Assembly (NCBI GenBank): GCA_030694985.1
Contig: JAUYTV010000034.1
Span: forward strand, 1-42,486
Direction of reading: 5' to 3'
Length of the DNA: 42,486 bases
Source of the DNA: Methanoregula sp.
Lineage (GTDB): Archaea; Halobacteriota; Methanomicrobia; Methanomicrobiales; Methanospirillaceae
The translations under genes and the position numbers were made by a program. The notes beneath the pieces are model-generated. The model had not been told where the DNA came from. It worked only from the letters and a program-made list of their open reading frames with translations, and ran no database searches. Below are positions 32,674-41,504 of the stretch, in pieces. The stretch's first letter is position 1, and every line of letters begins with the position of its first letter.

Positions 32674-32757
32674 GCGAGGGGAGGGATTTGAACCCGCGAA
32701 CTTCTGCAAGAACAGATCTTGAGTCTGCCACCGTTGACCAGGCTTGGTTACCCTCGC
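32674..32757 (-). tRNA. tRNA-Leu (CAA)
   Basis: 84 nt. Acceptor stem GCGAGGG/CCCTCGC; anticodon arm CAGA-CTCAAGA-TCTG with anticodon CAA; long class II variable arm with TTCTTGCAGAAG; T arm GCGGG-TTCAAAT-CCCTC, which has one C/T mismatch. D stem ACC/GGT. No intron and no encoded CCA. It sits at the right end of the accessory region, divergent from nothing and upstream of remnants of itself. Confidence 0.9.
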
Positions 32758-32829
32758 TCCAGAAAGAAATGTTGGAATAGTAAATGGATTTGAGATTAAA
32801 AGAATCTTACCCTGAAAAACTTTATTAAG

Positions 32830-32871
32830 TCTTGAGTCTATCGCCGTTGGCCAGGCTTGGCTTTTCCCCGC
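32830..32871 (-). pseudogene. tRNA-Leu 5'-half fragment
   Basis: Minus strand GCGGGGAAAAGCCAAGCC, then TGGCCAACGGC and AGACTCAAGA: acceptor 5' strand, canonical D arm GCC/GGC and anticodon loop with CAA, then the likeness stops just after the anticodon, at the usual intron position 37/38. No matching 3' half follows directly. Confidence 0.75.
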
Positions 32872-32917
32872 TTTATGCAGGATACTGTTGGTGAGAGAGA
32901 TACATAAGCTCAACGGA

Positions 32918-35900
32918 TCACATGAAATCCGCTAAACCCAGCTGATGCACCTTCTCCTCACCAAACGTAGACTGGATCGCAAGGTCGATCACCTCAACCC
33001 GCTGCTTTGTGTACTCTGATACCTTGTATTTCCGGCAGATCTCGCGGGACATCTCAAGATATTTCTTCACCGAACCTTCGTGCACTGTAGGAATGATGTT
33101 GCCATTGCACGGGTGCTTGCCCTTGAACTTTGTACACTTGCCAACAAGTGGCATCCGGCGGTAGCTCGTGTTGCACTTTGTGCACCGGAACTTCTGCTTT
33201 GAAAATGCCGAGAGGTTGCCCATTAAGTCCCGGATGAAATGCGTGTTGAGTACCCGCTCTGCCACATCATCCACGTCAACAGCCCGGATCTTCTCTGCCA
33301 GCACCAGTTCAGCTTCGAGCTTGTCAGTCATGGTCTTGAGCTGGGTGTACATCGATTCGATGGGACCTGCCGAGATATCCGAAGTGTCGTGCGTGAACTG
33401 GAACCCTTCCAGCTGGGCGGGGGTACCGATCCGGTTTTCAACCCGGTCGATAAGTTTTGCAATGGTCTTTGGCTCAATATAGTTGAGCGCACCGGTGTAG
33501 AGTTCGAGAGGATAGTTTTCACAGACATCGACATTCTGCGCTTCCTTGTCGATCTGGGCTGGATCGATCCTGCTCGTCAGCACGAGCGGGGCATCCATGG
33601 TACCTCCCCGGTTCTGGGGCAGGAACGAGCGGGAAAAGTTGATCAGGCCGTCCATGAGGAGCATGATACAGTCTTCATCGCCATCGCACTGGCCGGTGAA
33701 GATCCCGTTTGCCACCATTGTATGGTCGTTATCAACGGTCAGGCAGTAGACCCGGTCCTCCGGTGCCGGCACAATCTCAATTGCGCAGATACGGTCAGAG
33801 ATCACATTCATGCCCTCCTGCACCGGCACTGCATCCCCGACTTTGAGTTCGAGCGCCCTTATCTTCCTTAAGTATGCAGTATCCCAGACGAGCATCGCAT
33901 GATCGGGAGTGACAGCGATATCCTTCCCAAGCGCAGTTGTGATCCGTAGCAGGGTGGCCGGCGACCGGTGGATGGAGACCGTAGTGATTTTACGGATGTG
34001 CATCACGCCATTTGTATCAATGGTGCGGGTGTAATACGGGCGGGCAGGGTCCGAGTAACAGGTGCCGAACTGGTCGATGCCCGGGCGGCTAACGTCAAAG
34101 TTCTCCAGCACAAACTTCCTTATCGGGTGCCGGGCCCATGACCTGCCATCGTACACCTCGATCATGGTATCGCCAAAGAAGCAGTTGCGTCGCTTGGCGG
34201 CATGGAAGAACGGGTGGGCATAGCCTACGTCTGCCCGGGTGAACCCTATGATCCGGGCGAGCACACCGGCGCTCGTGTGCGGAGCAAGGCCAATGACAAG
34301 ATGGCCCACCAGATCCTGGGGTTTCTCCACATTGTAAAACGGGGGCAGGCCATAGACTTTTACCAGCAGGTCGTCCATGAACTTTGCCACGCTCACCATG
34401 TACTCGGCGCAGGAATCGGATACAAGCAAGTCCTGTGCACGGAGTTCAACCACCTGTTTGCCGTTCTGGAGATCGTACCCGTGCGTGTCTTTGGTATATC
34501 CCAGCGAGCGGAGTTTCTCTACAGGCACCCGCACTTCATCGGGCCGGATATGGGTGAGCGGCAGGTCGATCATATCAAACCGCGTGGTTCCGTCCTTAAA
34601 GACCCAGATGTTTTGTATCCCCCGTAAGATCCCCTTCTCCATCGCCTCGACAGACTTCTCCTTCGAGATCATACCCTTGACACCTTTTACAAGCGCAACC
34701 GCATCGGTTTTCATCCCAAGGCGTGCCATCACCCTGGCATATTCCCCTTTGAGATCAAGTTTCACCCGCTGGGTGCAGGTGGCCACGGCATCACAACCGG
34801 GACACCTAGGCTGATGGGTCTCCCTGCCGCATTTGGTGCAGGTGAAGACTGCAATCGTATGCCCCCCGCACTTGTCGCACCGGTTGAGATAGGTGATCTC
34901 ATTGCACTGGGAACAGCGCCTTCGGCCAACTTCGATCTCGATGACCCCGCTTTCTTTATGAAAGCCAATCTCGGTATCGTTCTGATCCGTCTCCTCGATA
35001 TGGGCAGAAGCGGACTGAAACGACCGCCTTGCACCACCGGTGTCTCCGAGCGGGAAGAGGACATGCGGGGGAGGATTCATCTTGCGGGGCTTGGATTTGC
35101 CCGGTCTCCCCATACGTCCGCCAATCCGCGTTCCTGAACGTGAACGCATTTTTAACCCGGAAAGATGCTGGATGAGTGCAAGCTGGGAAGTATCCGGAAC
35201 ATTGTTCCAGGCCTCGCGTTTCTTTAAGTTATTATCCAGCCCGAGGCAGGCAATGAATGCCCGGTATGTTTTGATCTGCACCCCCCCGTTCCGCACCACA
35301 TGAGGGATGAGCAGGGTTTCGAGTATTTCTTTTGTAACCGGGTCAAGAGGAAGATGGAGGGTATCATCAACAATCTTTCCCGTACCAGCTACCGCATCTG
35401 CGAGAATACGAATCTGTTCGATGGTGATATCGTCCCAGAACCATGTATAGGCAGGATGAAGATATCCTCCGGCCCGGGCAAATGCGAGAGCTTCACCCTC
35501 ATCTTTTGGGGTTTTTGTGCCGGGTTCACTGTCGAGCAGCCACCACTCATCGCAGTACCCGGACGGTATCAGAGGGTGGTTGTTTTCGTGGAACTCCCCA
35601 AACGAGATGAGGATCTCACCCACATCGAGGATCCGATCGATGCCGGGCCGGAGCCGCCGGGCCGTTGCTTCGTCATCGATGCGAAGCACATCGCCATCGG
35701 TCAGGCGCACGGTCGGACCTTCGATCGAATCCACCGGCACCACCCCACAGGCTTTACCCGGCCGCTCGGTCTTCATCTGGGTGCCGGTGGCAAGGAACTC
35801 GCCCAGCACATACAGGGTAGCAGGGTGGAGCCCGGCTGCGGCAAAGCCGGTGTTACGCGAGCGTCCGTACCGGAGCCGGAAGCCTCCTTTTCTCATAGGA

Positions 35901-36832
35901 TAGGCAAAGACCGGTCTCCCGCCTATCAGGTCGCGGAGGTACTTGTCCAGCGGTTTGATGCCAACCGTTTTTTCCTCATCCCCGGACTTCGAGGCCCCGG
36001 CAATGAGCTTGTCGAGCCAGTCCCACCCCCCCATCTTCATCTTCTCAACCCGGCTCTTGAGCTTGCGGGCTTTACCGGCAATGCCTTCTCCGATAACCAG
36101 CGCCATTCCGCCCCTGACCGAGTTCGTCTCAACCCGCTCGAGGTTCCGGTGCCCGGACACCTCCTCTTTTTCGGTTGCTTCACCGTCAATGCAGACCGGG
36201 CAGTTCTCGATGATGAGTCTTATTTCGGCTTCGCTTGGGAGATACTGGAGGTTCATAATCGAGTTGTACTGCCGGATTTCTTCGATATACCGCTCAATTT
36301 CCTGCTGCCGGGGAATGTACCGGTTGATCTCTAACTTCTGGCGCACGTAATCTCCTACAAGCACCGAAAGAGCCTGTGCAGTCCCACCGGCACTCCGGAT
36401 CGGTCCGGCATAGAAGATCATCAGGTACTGGCTGCCATCATCGTTCTTGCCGAAATCAATCTTTGCAATCCCTTCAGTGGGGGCTGCGACCACTCCCTCG
36501 GTGAGCAGGGCCATCGCCGTCCGGATGGAATGATCGAGAACCTCTAGTACAGTGGTCTCTCCAAATTTGCGGGCAACGAAATCATCACCGATTGCGAGCG
36601 CCACTTCCTCACGTGACATCAGGGCTTCGAGTTCGCGGATTCGCACGGCCACCCCTTTGATCCCAAGGAGCGCTTCTACGCGATCCGCCAGATCGCTTGC
36701 TATGGGAATCTCAATATCAGTGGAAGGATCGAGACCACGCGAACGGGCTTTTTTTGCTATCGCTATCGCACGATGAAGATCATCCATGAGGGACTTTTCA
36801 TAAGCCTCCATCGCGGGCGAGAGTACTAACAT
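32918..36832 (-). CDS. polC: DNA polymerase D large subunit (DP2) with intein
   Basis: 1304 residues in the precursor, 1139 after removal of the 165-residue intein (residues 884-1048). DP2 is the catalytic subunit of the archaeal replicative polymerase D, working with DP1 (not in the window). The N-terminus ([20 protein letters not shown]) and [21 protein letters not shown]-type region are family-typical. Zinc-binding Cys clusters lie near residues 635-690 ([34 protein letters not shown]) and near 1215 ([10 protein letters not shown]). The catalytic acidic motif CDGDEDC follows the intein directly. A second ATG at 36811 (MEAYEKSL) is a possible start. TTTTTTTTAAAG at about 36882-36893 may be its promoter. 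Confidence 0.97.
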   Translation of the reverse strand: MLVLSPAMEAYEKSLMDDLHRAIAIAKKARSRGLDPSTDIEIPIASDLADRVEALLGIKGVAVRIRELEALMSREEVALAIGDDFVARKFGETTVLEVLDHSIRTAMALLTEGVVAAPTEGIAKIDFGKNDDGSQYLMIFYAGPIRSAGGTAQALSVLVGDYVRQKLEINRYIPRQQEIERYIEEIRQYNSIMNLQYLPSEAEIRLIIENCPVCIDGEATEKEEVSGHRNLERVETNSVRGGMALVIGEGIAGKARKLKSRVEKMKMGGWDWLDKLIAGASKSGDEEKTVGIKPLDKYLRDLIGGRPVFAYPMRKGGFRLRYGRSRNTGFAAAGLHPATLYVLGEFLATGTQMKTERPGKACGVVPVDSIEGPTVRLTDGDVLRIDDEATARRLRPGIDRILDVGEILISFGEFHENNHPLIPSGYCDEWWLLDSEPGTKTPKDEGEALAFARAGGYLHPAYTWFWDDITIEQIRILADAVAGTGKIVDDTLHLPLDPVTKEILETLLIPHVVRNGGVQIKTYRAFIACLGLDNNLKKREAWNNVPDTSQLALIQHLSGLKMRSRSGTRIGGRMGRPGKSKPRKMNPPPHVLFPLGDTGGARRSFQSASAHIEETDQNDTEIGFHKESGVIEIEVGRRRCSQCNEITYLNRCDKCGGHTIAVFTCTKCGRETHQPRCPGCDAVATCTQRVKLDLKGEYARVMARLGMKTDAVALVKGVKGMISKEKSVEAMEKGILRGIQNIWVFKDGTTRFDMIDLPLTHIRPDEVRVPVEKLRSLGYTKDTHGYDLQNGKQVVELRAQDLLVSDSCAEYMVSVAKFMDDLLVKVYGLPPFYNVEKPQDLVGHLVIGLAPHTSAGVLARIIGFTRADVGYAHPFFHAAKRRNCFFGDTMIEVYDGRSWARHPIRKFVLENFDVSRPGIDQFGTCYSDPARPYYTRTIDTNGVMHIRKITTVSIHRSPATLLRITTALGKDIAVTPDHAMLVWDTAYLRKIRALELKVGDAVPVQEGMNVISDRICAIEIVPAPEDRVYCLTVDNDHTMVANGIFTGQCDGDEDCIMLLMDGLINFSRSFLPQNRGGTMDAPLVLTSRIDPAQIDKEAQNVDVCENYPLELYTGALNYIEPKTIAKLIDRVENRIGTPAQLEGFQFTHDTSDISAGPIESMYTQLKTMTDKLEAELVLAEKIRAVDVDDVAERVLNTHFIRDLMGNLSAFSKQKFRCTKCNTSYRRMPLVGKCTKFKGKHPCNGNIIPTVHEGSVKKYLEMSREICRKYKVSEYTKQRVEVIDLAIQSTFGEEKVHQLGLADFM
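33689..34183 (-). other. Mini-intein in DP2
   Basis: 495 bp, exactly 165 codons. It starts with Cys after AAKRRN ([10 protein letters not shown], block A), carries block B ([14 protein letters not shown]) and block F ([18 protein letters not shown]) and ends TGQ before the extein Cys of CDGDEDC. The space between blocks B and F is far too short for a homing endonuclease. The last residue is Gln where most inteins have Asn, and the usual penultimate His is Gly. A Gln end is known for the DP2 intein of Pyrococcus abyssi, which splices. Confidence 0.95.
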
Positions 36833-36926
36833 AACGTTACGATAGTTCGGGAGGGGATTTATCCCTTCGGTTTATCTCGCTTTAAAAAAAAGTGAAGCCC
36901 GGTTCTTGTGCCGGATGTGCACAGGG

Positions 36927-37481
36927 TTAAGTTGTATCCTCATCATCCTGCACCTTTTTTATTATCGCAGGAAGACCGGTCCCGCCCATCTGCCAGAGGG
37001 TGAGTGCAGCACAGGATTTGATAATATCATCGGCATCATCCAGCCGGCAGGTGAGTGGTTCCACTGCCGGCTTTCCTATCCGGCAGAGCGCACGGGATAG
37101 ATAGCCCCGCAGATCCGCATCATCGCATCCCATAGCAGTAATCAGGGGTTCTATTGCAGGACTGCCCATATCCCCAAGAGCAGCAGCACCGTAGCGCCGG
37201 AACTCCTTTTCCCGGTTCGCCCGCATGGCAGCGATCAGGGGTTCGATCGCAGGTTTGCCAATCCGTGAGAGGGCGACTGCTGCATACCAGCGGGAATCAT
37301 TGTCCGCTGAATCCGCAAGTGCCCTGATCAGGAACGGTACCGCAGGTTCACCGCATTCCTTAAGCGCCCGTATTGCCTCGTGCCGTATATCAATAGATGG
37401 ATCCCCCAGAGCAGCAATCATCACATTGATCTTCTGCTCATCGGGCATGTGCGGATCGTTTCGTTTATTCTGCTGCGCCAT
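36927..37481 (-). CDS. HEAT-repeat (PBS-lyase-like) protein, second gene
   Basis: 184 residues with about five HEAT repeats, for example GEPAVPFLIRALADSADNDS, WYAAVALSRIGKPAIEPLIA and AAALGDMGSPAIEPLITAMG. Alpha-solenoid for protein contacts; no enzymatic motif. Its ATG overlaps the stop of the upstream HEAT gene (TAATG), so both are translated together. Confidence 0.85.
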   Translation of the reverse strand: MAQQNKRNDPHMPDEQKINVMIAALGDPSIDIRHEAIRALKECGEPAVPFLIRALADSADNDSRWYAAVALSRIGKPAIEPLIAAMRANREKEFRRYGAAALGDMGSPAIEPLITAMGCDDADLRGYLSRALCRIGKPAVEPLTCRLDDADDIIKSCAALTLWQMGGTGLPAIIKKVQDDEDTT

Positions 37482-38452
37482 TATTTCCTCAGGTTCTTAC
37501 CTTTGCATTCTTTTTTTGTGTTTCCATCCCGTATCCTGCGCACCAGCGGTTCGACTGCAGGAATCAGGATGGCATCGATTGCATCAGCGATTGCCTGCCG
37601 CTCATCATCATCTGCATTCTCAAGGAGCTGGACAAGGGGTTCGATTGCATCTGCGTTCTTAAGTTCCCCAAGCGCAGTCATCACTTCGATACGGGTCTCC
37701 CCTTTTGAACCCTTCAAAAAAGCCAGCAGTGGACCGAGAGCCGGAGTACCGATCAATGCAAGCGCTGATGCGGCTTCTGCCCTGACCATCGCCTCCTCAT
37801 CAGCAAGGGCAAGGATCAGCGGTTGAACGGTAATCGGGTTTTTTGTTTTTCCCAAAGCCATGGCAGCTCCCCACCGGACACCGTAATCACCCTTCTGTAG
37901 TGCATGAATGAGAGGTCCGATTGCCGGATTGCCAATCATACTGAGTGCGTGCGCAGCCCGGCTTCTCACAAACCGGTCATCATCTGAAAGCAGGTGGATG
38001 AGAGGTTCAACTGCGTCCGGGTTCCCGATCTCGCCGAGGGCAATTGCTGCTTTCCAGCGGACATCATCATCAGCGTATTGCAATGTCGCGATGAGTGGCT
38101 CGACTGCAGGATTCCCAATCTTTGACAGCGCTTCTGCTGCCTTCCACCGCACGCCGCTGAACTCATCGCGTTTTAATGCGGTGATGAGCGGGCCGATCGC
38201 ATTTTCGTCCCCTATGTTCCCCAGCGCTTCTGCCGCCTCGTACTGGACCTGTGGATCCTTATGTTCCAGCAGGTGGGAAAGAGCGGCAATATCCCGTCGG
38301 GCGGTAAGTTTTTTCACATCAGGGATGAGAAGCCCCACCGGATTGATACGGTCAAAAAAGGTTAGTTCCACCAAACTGAGAACCATCAGGTAAAGAAGAC
38401 GTTTGTACCTGAAAACCGGCGGGATAAATTCCATCTGATGATACTTTGGCAA
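37481..38452 (-). CDS. HEAT-repeat (PBS-lyase-like) protein, first gene
   Basis: 323 residues. Residues 1-55 contain a moderately hydrophobic stretch (RLLYLMVLSLVELTFF) that may touch the membrane. From about 60 follow some eight HEAT repeats of about 30 residues, such as QYEAAEALGNIGDENAIGPL and RWKAAIALGEIGNPDAVEPL. Such repeats occur in phycocyanobilin lyases but in methanogens serve as scaffolds of unknown partner. Co-translated with the next gene. Confidence 0.85.
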   Translation of the reverse strand: MPKYHQMEFIPPVFRYKRLLYLMVLSLVELTFFDRINPVGLLIPDVKKLTARRDIAALSHLLEHKDPQVQYEAAEALGNIGDENAIGPLITALKRDEFSGVRWKAAEALSKIGNPAVEPLIATLQYADDDVRWKAAIALGEIGNPDAVEPLIHLLSDDDRFVRSRAAHALSMIGNPAIGPLIHALQKGDYGVRWGAAMALGKTKNPITVQPLILALADEEAMVRAEAASALALIGTPALGPLLAFLKGSKGETRIEVMTALGELKNADAIEPLVQLLENADDDERQAIADAIDAILIPAVEPLVRRIRDGNTKKECKGKNLRK

Positions 38453-38732
38453 GAGAAAGGATAAATGGATTGTGTGTTGTTTGCAGGGAGGGGGATCTTT
38501 AGTAAAACCGGGGCTGCCATAAGCTGGACAGATCGCGCACAGATAAGAGCGGGATCACAATTTTTGATCAGCAGTTGAATACATGTCATCAACAGCGCTC
38601 TGCACGTCAGTCCGCAAGAATTGTTAAAGAGGTGCGGGAGCAGAGTCATATTATTCTTTTTTTGCCCTGGTGCCTCATATCTGCATATCATATATCATTG
38701 GGGTGAAAAAACCCTGCCGGGATACAAGAAAC

Positions 38733-38740
38733 TATTTATT
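38733..38740 (+). promoter_or_regulatory. TATA-like box upstream of the ATP synthase H-I genes
   Basis: TATTTATT about 55 bases before ATG 38792, within the 339-bp gap (38453-38791) between divergent genes. Otherwise that gap shows nothing I can assign. Confidence 0.4.
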
Positions 38741-38772
38741 CACCTTCGATGGAATAGACCAATTGATTATCT

Positions 38773-38781
38773 CAGGAGGTG
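38773..38781 (+). promoter_or_regulatory. Strong Shine-Dalgarno deciding the start at 38792
   Basis: CAGGAGGTG lies 10 bases before ATG 38792; the two following genes also have good sites (AAGGAGG and GGAAAGGA). Confidence 0.75.
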
Positions 38782-38791
38782 TCTCGTCGAA

Positions 38792-38992
38792 ATGGTTAAC
38801 GATATCATAAAAGCCATTGATGCTCTGAAAAATACGGCTGTGGCAAGATGCCGGGAGCGAATCGAGGAGGCAGCCTTAAAAGCGCGTGGATTGCGTGGAG
38901 GCGGTTCTGCTGAAGAGAAGACAGATAGCCCCGGTTCCAGTGAACCCCCGTGCGGGGTTACATCGATCCTGAAACGCAGGCACGGGCTATAA
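38792..38992 (+). CDS. Small protein in front of ATP synthase subunit H
   Basis: 66 residues. An amphipathic helix (VNDIIKAIDALKNTAVARCR then ERIEEAALKARG) followed by a Gly/Ser/Pro-rich tail (CGVTSILKRR). No family recognised. The strong ribosome-binding site, 10-bp gap to the subunit H gene and same strand argue that it is real and co-transcribed. It may be an accessory or stalk-related peptide of the ATP synthase. Confidence 0.7.
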   Translation: MVNDIIKAIDALKNTAVARCRERIEEAALKARGLRGGGSAEEKTDSPGSSEPPCGVTSILKRRHGL

Positions 38993-39002
38993 GGAGGATT
39001 GT

Positions 39003-39323
39003 ATGGACACAGAAAAGACACTGCTGCAACAGATTCGGGAAAAAGAACAGGATGTGGCAAAGAAAATTGAGGGTGTGAGAGCCAGAACAGATGCAACAAT
39101 TGCCGCTGCAAAAACTGATGCGGAGAACCTGCTGTGCACTGCAAACGCTGAGGGAAAAACTGCAGCTGAAGAGCTGTACTGGAAGGAGAAAGGAAAGACA
39201 GAGGAACGGATAGAACAGATGAAGCAAGAAGCTGGACTTGTTGCTGAAGCTGCAGCAGAGACTGGCAAGAGGAACAGTCCCGCAGCAGCAGAAGCCATTG
39301 TACGCTTTGTGACCAGAGAGTAG
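39003..39323 (+). CDS. atpH: A-type ATP synthase subunit H
   Basis: 106 residues, almost entirely a Lys/Glu/Ala-rich coiled coil (LLQQIREKEQDVAKKIEGVR, EGKTAAEELYWKEKGKTEER), the size and character of AhaH/NtpF-type peripheral stalk subunits, which pair with subunit E and bind subunit I. AAGGAGG precedes the ATG. Directly followed by subunit I. Confidence 0.85.
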   Translation: MDTEKTLLQQIREKEQDVAKKIEGVRARTDATIAAAKTDAENLLCTANAEGKTAAEELYWKEKGKTEERIEQMKQEAGLVAEAAAETGKRNSPAAAEAIVRFVTRE

Positions 39324-39349
39324 CCCGGTATTTCCCGGAAAGGAACTGT

Positions 39350-41287
39350 ATGCTCCAGCAGATGAAAAGAATCCAGGTAATCGGGCCAAAATCTGCATTC
39401 AACCCTGTTGTTGACCTGCTGTACCAGGAAGGAACTCTTCATCTTGAAAACGTATCAAAGTTAATTTCTCCTGATGAGATCCCATTAGACAAAGTGGTGC
39501 TGGATACCGCAGGCGATGTTGCTGAAGTATTGGGAAAGATCAATGGGATCTTTTCAACACTTCCTAAAGTCAGTGATGATCCGTCCCGTCTCAATGAGAT
39601 CCAAAAAACCCTCCAGAACCAGAGCCATGAACAGATTCTGTTGAGGGCACAGGAGATCATAAGAAATCTTGAGACCACTACACGGAATCTTGCTTCAAGA
39701 GTGAGTGAACTCACCTTAACCATCACCGCCCTGAACCGGTACTCAAAAGTCCTTGATATCCTCCAGCCGCTCGAGCACGAAATTCCGATGCTGGAGGGGT
39801 TCGAAGTCACAATCCTGTTGATCCAGAAGGAACACAGCGAGGTTGTTGAACTGATAAAAAAAGAATTAGACATCATCACAAACAACCATTTCGAGATGAC
39901 ATCGACAAGTGTTGACGCCGAAACCCTCGCTGCCATCATGGTATTTAACAAGCGGTATTCCGAACAGGTTCATTCCTTCATCTATTCGGTGAATGTGAAC
40001 GAGGTGCGTCTGCCAAAGGAATACATGGGAAAACCGTTTTACGAGATGTTTGCCTTAATCGAGGAGAACAAGCTCCGGGCCAATAACGAGATCCAAAAGA
40101 TCGAAGAGGATCTTCTTGCCCTTGCATCCACCTGGCACCAGGAACTATCAGTGCTGAAGAAAAATTTAGAGGACATGAATGACGAGAGGGGTGCATTTTC
40201 AAACTTTGCGTTGTCTGAATATACCTTTGTCATCATGGGATGGATTCCCAAAAAAAAGTTACACCATGTGAAAAAATCCATTGCGGATCTTTACTCTGAC
40301 CGGGTTGTAGTAAAAGAACTGGACACTACAGAAAAAGATATGGAAGGGGCGCCGGTCTTTTATGATAACCCCCGTTGGGTAAAACCCTTTGAGACGATCA
40401 TGCAGCTCGTCTCTCCCCCGCGGTACCGGGAGATCGATCCATCTCCGGTTCTTGCGTTCTTTTTCCCGCTCTTTTTTGGGATCATGGTTGGGGATATCGG
40501 GTACGGGATCGTGATTCTTCTCATCGCGCTCCTCATCAAAAAGGTGTATGGAGCCATTACATTTGCCGCAAGCATAGCTGACATCCTTTTAATCTCTTCA
40601 ATACCGACCATCATCTTCGGCTATTTATACGGAGAATTTTTCGGGGATTTCGGCGAGATAATGGGCTGGCTGCACCCGGTTCATTTCCTCGGCATCACGT
40701 GGAACCGGGTAGAGGCGATGATCCCCATGCTGATCCTTGCCATCGGTATTGGCGCTATTCATGTTATTCTGGGGATCGTGATTGGGATGCGCAATGCGAT
40801 GATCATGAAAAGCAGAAAGCATCTCTCTGAAAAAGCCGGCATGCTCCTTATGCTGATCGGGATCATCATTCTCATGGGAATGCTGGCAGGAGTGGTTCCT
40901 GATATGGGGATCTATCCCACGGTCATACTTATGGTAATTGCGCTTCCCCTGATCCTCTATGGCGCGGGAGTTTTTGGGATGATCGAGGTCATGAGCACAT
41001 TAGGAAACATTCTCTCCTATGCCCGGCTGATGGCAATCGGCATGGCATCTGTGATCCTTGCCATGGTTGCAAACAAGCTTGGTGAGTCCTTTGAGATCCT
41101 GATCATCGGTATCATTGTGGCATTACTGCTGCACGCACTCAACATTGCGCTTGCCATGTTCAGTCCCTCTATCCACTCGATGCGTCTGCATATCGTGGAG
41201 TTCTTCTCGAAATTTTATTCCGGGGGCGGCGTAGTGTATAAACCGTTTAAGAAAGCGGTTGTGGATGATGCGGTGAGGCAGGAATAG
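39350..41287 (+). CDS. atpI: A-type ATP synthase subunit I (a/I membrane subunit)
   Basis: 645 residues, normal for the family. Residues 1-350 form the cytoplasmic stalk-binding part with coiled coils. From about 358 (RYREIDPSPVLAFFFPLFFG) the membrane part has seven or eight helices, including DIGYGIVILLIALLI, GYLYGEFFGDFG and TLGNILSYARLMAIGMA, where the Arg is the conserved residue facing the rotor ring. It forms the ion half-channels. The other subunits (K, E, C, F, A, B, D) are not downstream; the next gene is convergent and unrelated, so H-I stand apart here. Confidence 0.95.
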   Translation: MLQQMKRIQVIGPKSAFNPVVDLLYQEGTLHLENVSKLISPDEIPLDKVVLDTAGDVAEVLGKINGIFSTLPKVSDDPSRLNEIQKTLQNQSHEQILLRAQEIIRNLETTTRNLASRVSELTLTITALNRYSKVLDILQPLEHEIPMLEGFEVTILLIQKEHSEVVELIKKELDIITNNHFEMTSTSVDAETLAAIMVFNKRYSEQVHSFIYSVNVNEVRLPKEYMGKPFYEMFALIEENKLRANNEIQKIEEDLLALASTWHQELSVLKKNLEDMNDERGAFSNFALSEYTFVIMGWIPKKKLHHVKKSIADLYSDRVVVKELDTTEKDMEGAPVFYDNPRWVKPFETIMQLVSPPRYREIDPSPVLAFFFPLFFGIMVGDIGYGIVILLIALLIKKVYGAITFAASIADILLISSIPTIIFGYLYGEFFGDFGEIMGWLHPVHFLGITWNRVEAMIPMLILAIGIGAIHVILGIVIGMRNAMIMKSRKHLSEKAGMLLMLIGIIILMGMLAGVVPDMGIYPTVILMVIALPLILYGAGVFGMIEVMSTLGNILSYARLMAIGMASVILAMVANKLGESFEILIIGIIVALLLHALNIALAMFSPSIHSMRLHIVEFFSKFYSGGGVVYKPFKKAVVDDAVRQE

Positions 41288-41414
41288 GGTTTTATTTCGG
41301 CAGAGCCTTGTTGGGCAGCCTCCATATCAGGAACATTCTGGCAGACTGATTACTCACGTAAGGTCACAATGGTAAGGGAATACCTGATCGTCTAAATAAA
41401 AGGATACCGGACGA

Positions 41415-41470
41415 TTTTTTTCAATCAAAGGCTGGAACTTTTTTCATGCATGGTTCGATTGAAAATTTTT
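41415..41470. terminator. Bidirectional terminator-like inverted repeat
   Basis: Between convergent genes: TTTTCAATC (41418-41426) and GATTGAAAA (41457-41465) pair perfectly, with T runs on both strands (seven T from 41415; five T after 41465 on the plus strand). Confidence 0.45.
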
Positions 41471-41504
41471 GAGCAGGGTCCGGTTGAAAATTGTGAATTA
41501 TGAA

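Noticed and set aside
35300-36334. 344-codon plus-strand ORF inside polC
   Set aside because: Antisense shadow of the DNA polymerase D gene, whose motifs are unmistakable on the minus strand.
39003-39442. Minus-strand ORFs rich in Cys and Phe across subunit H
   Set aside because: They are shadows of the Glu/Lys/Ala-rich coiled-coil gene on the plus strand.
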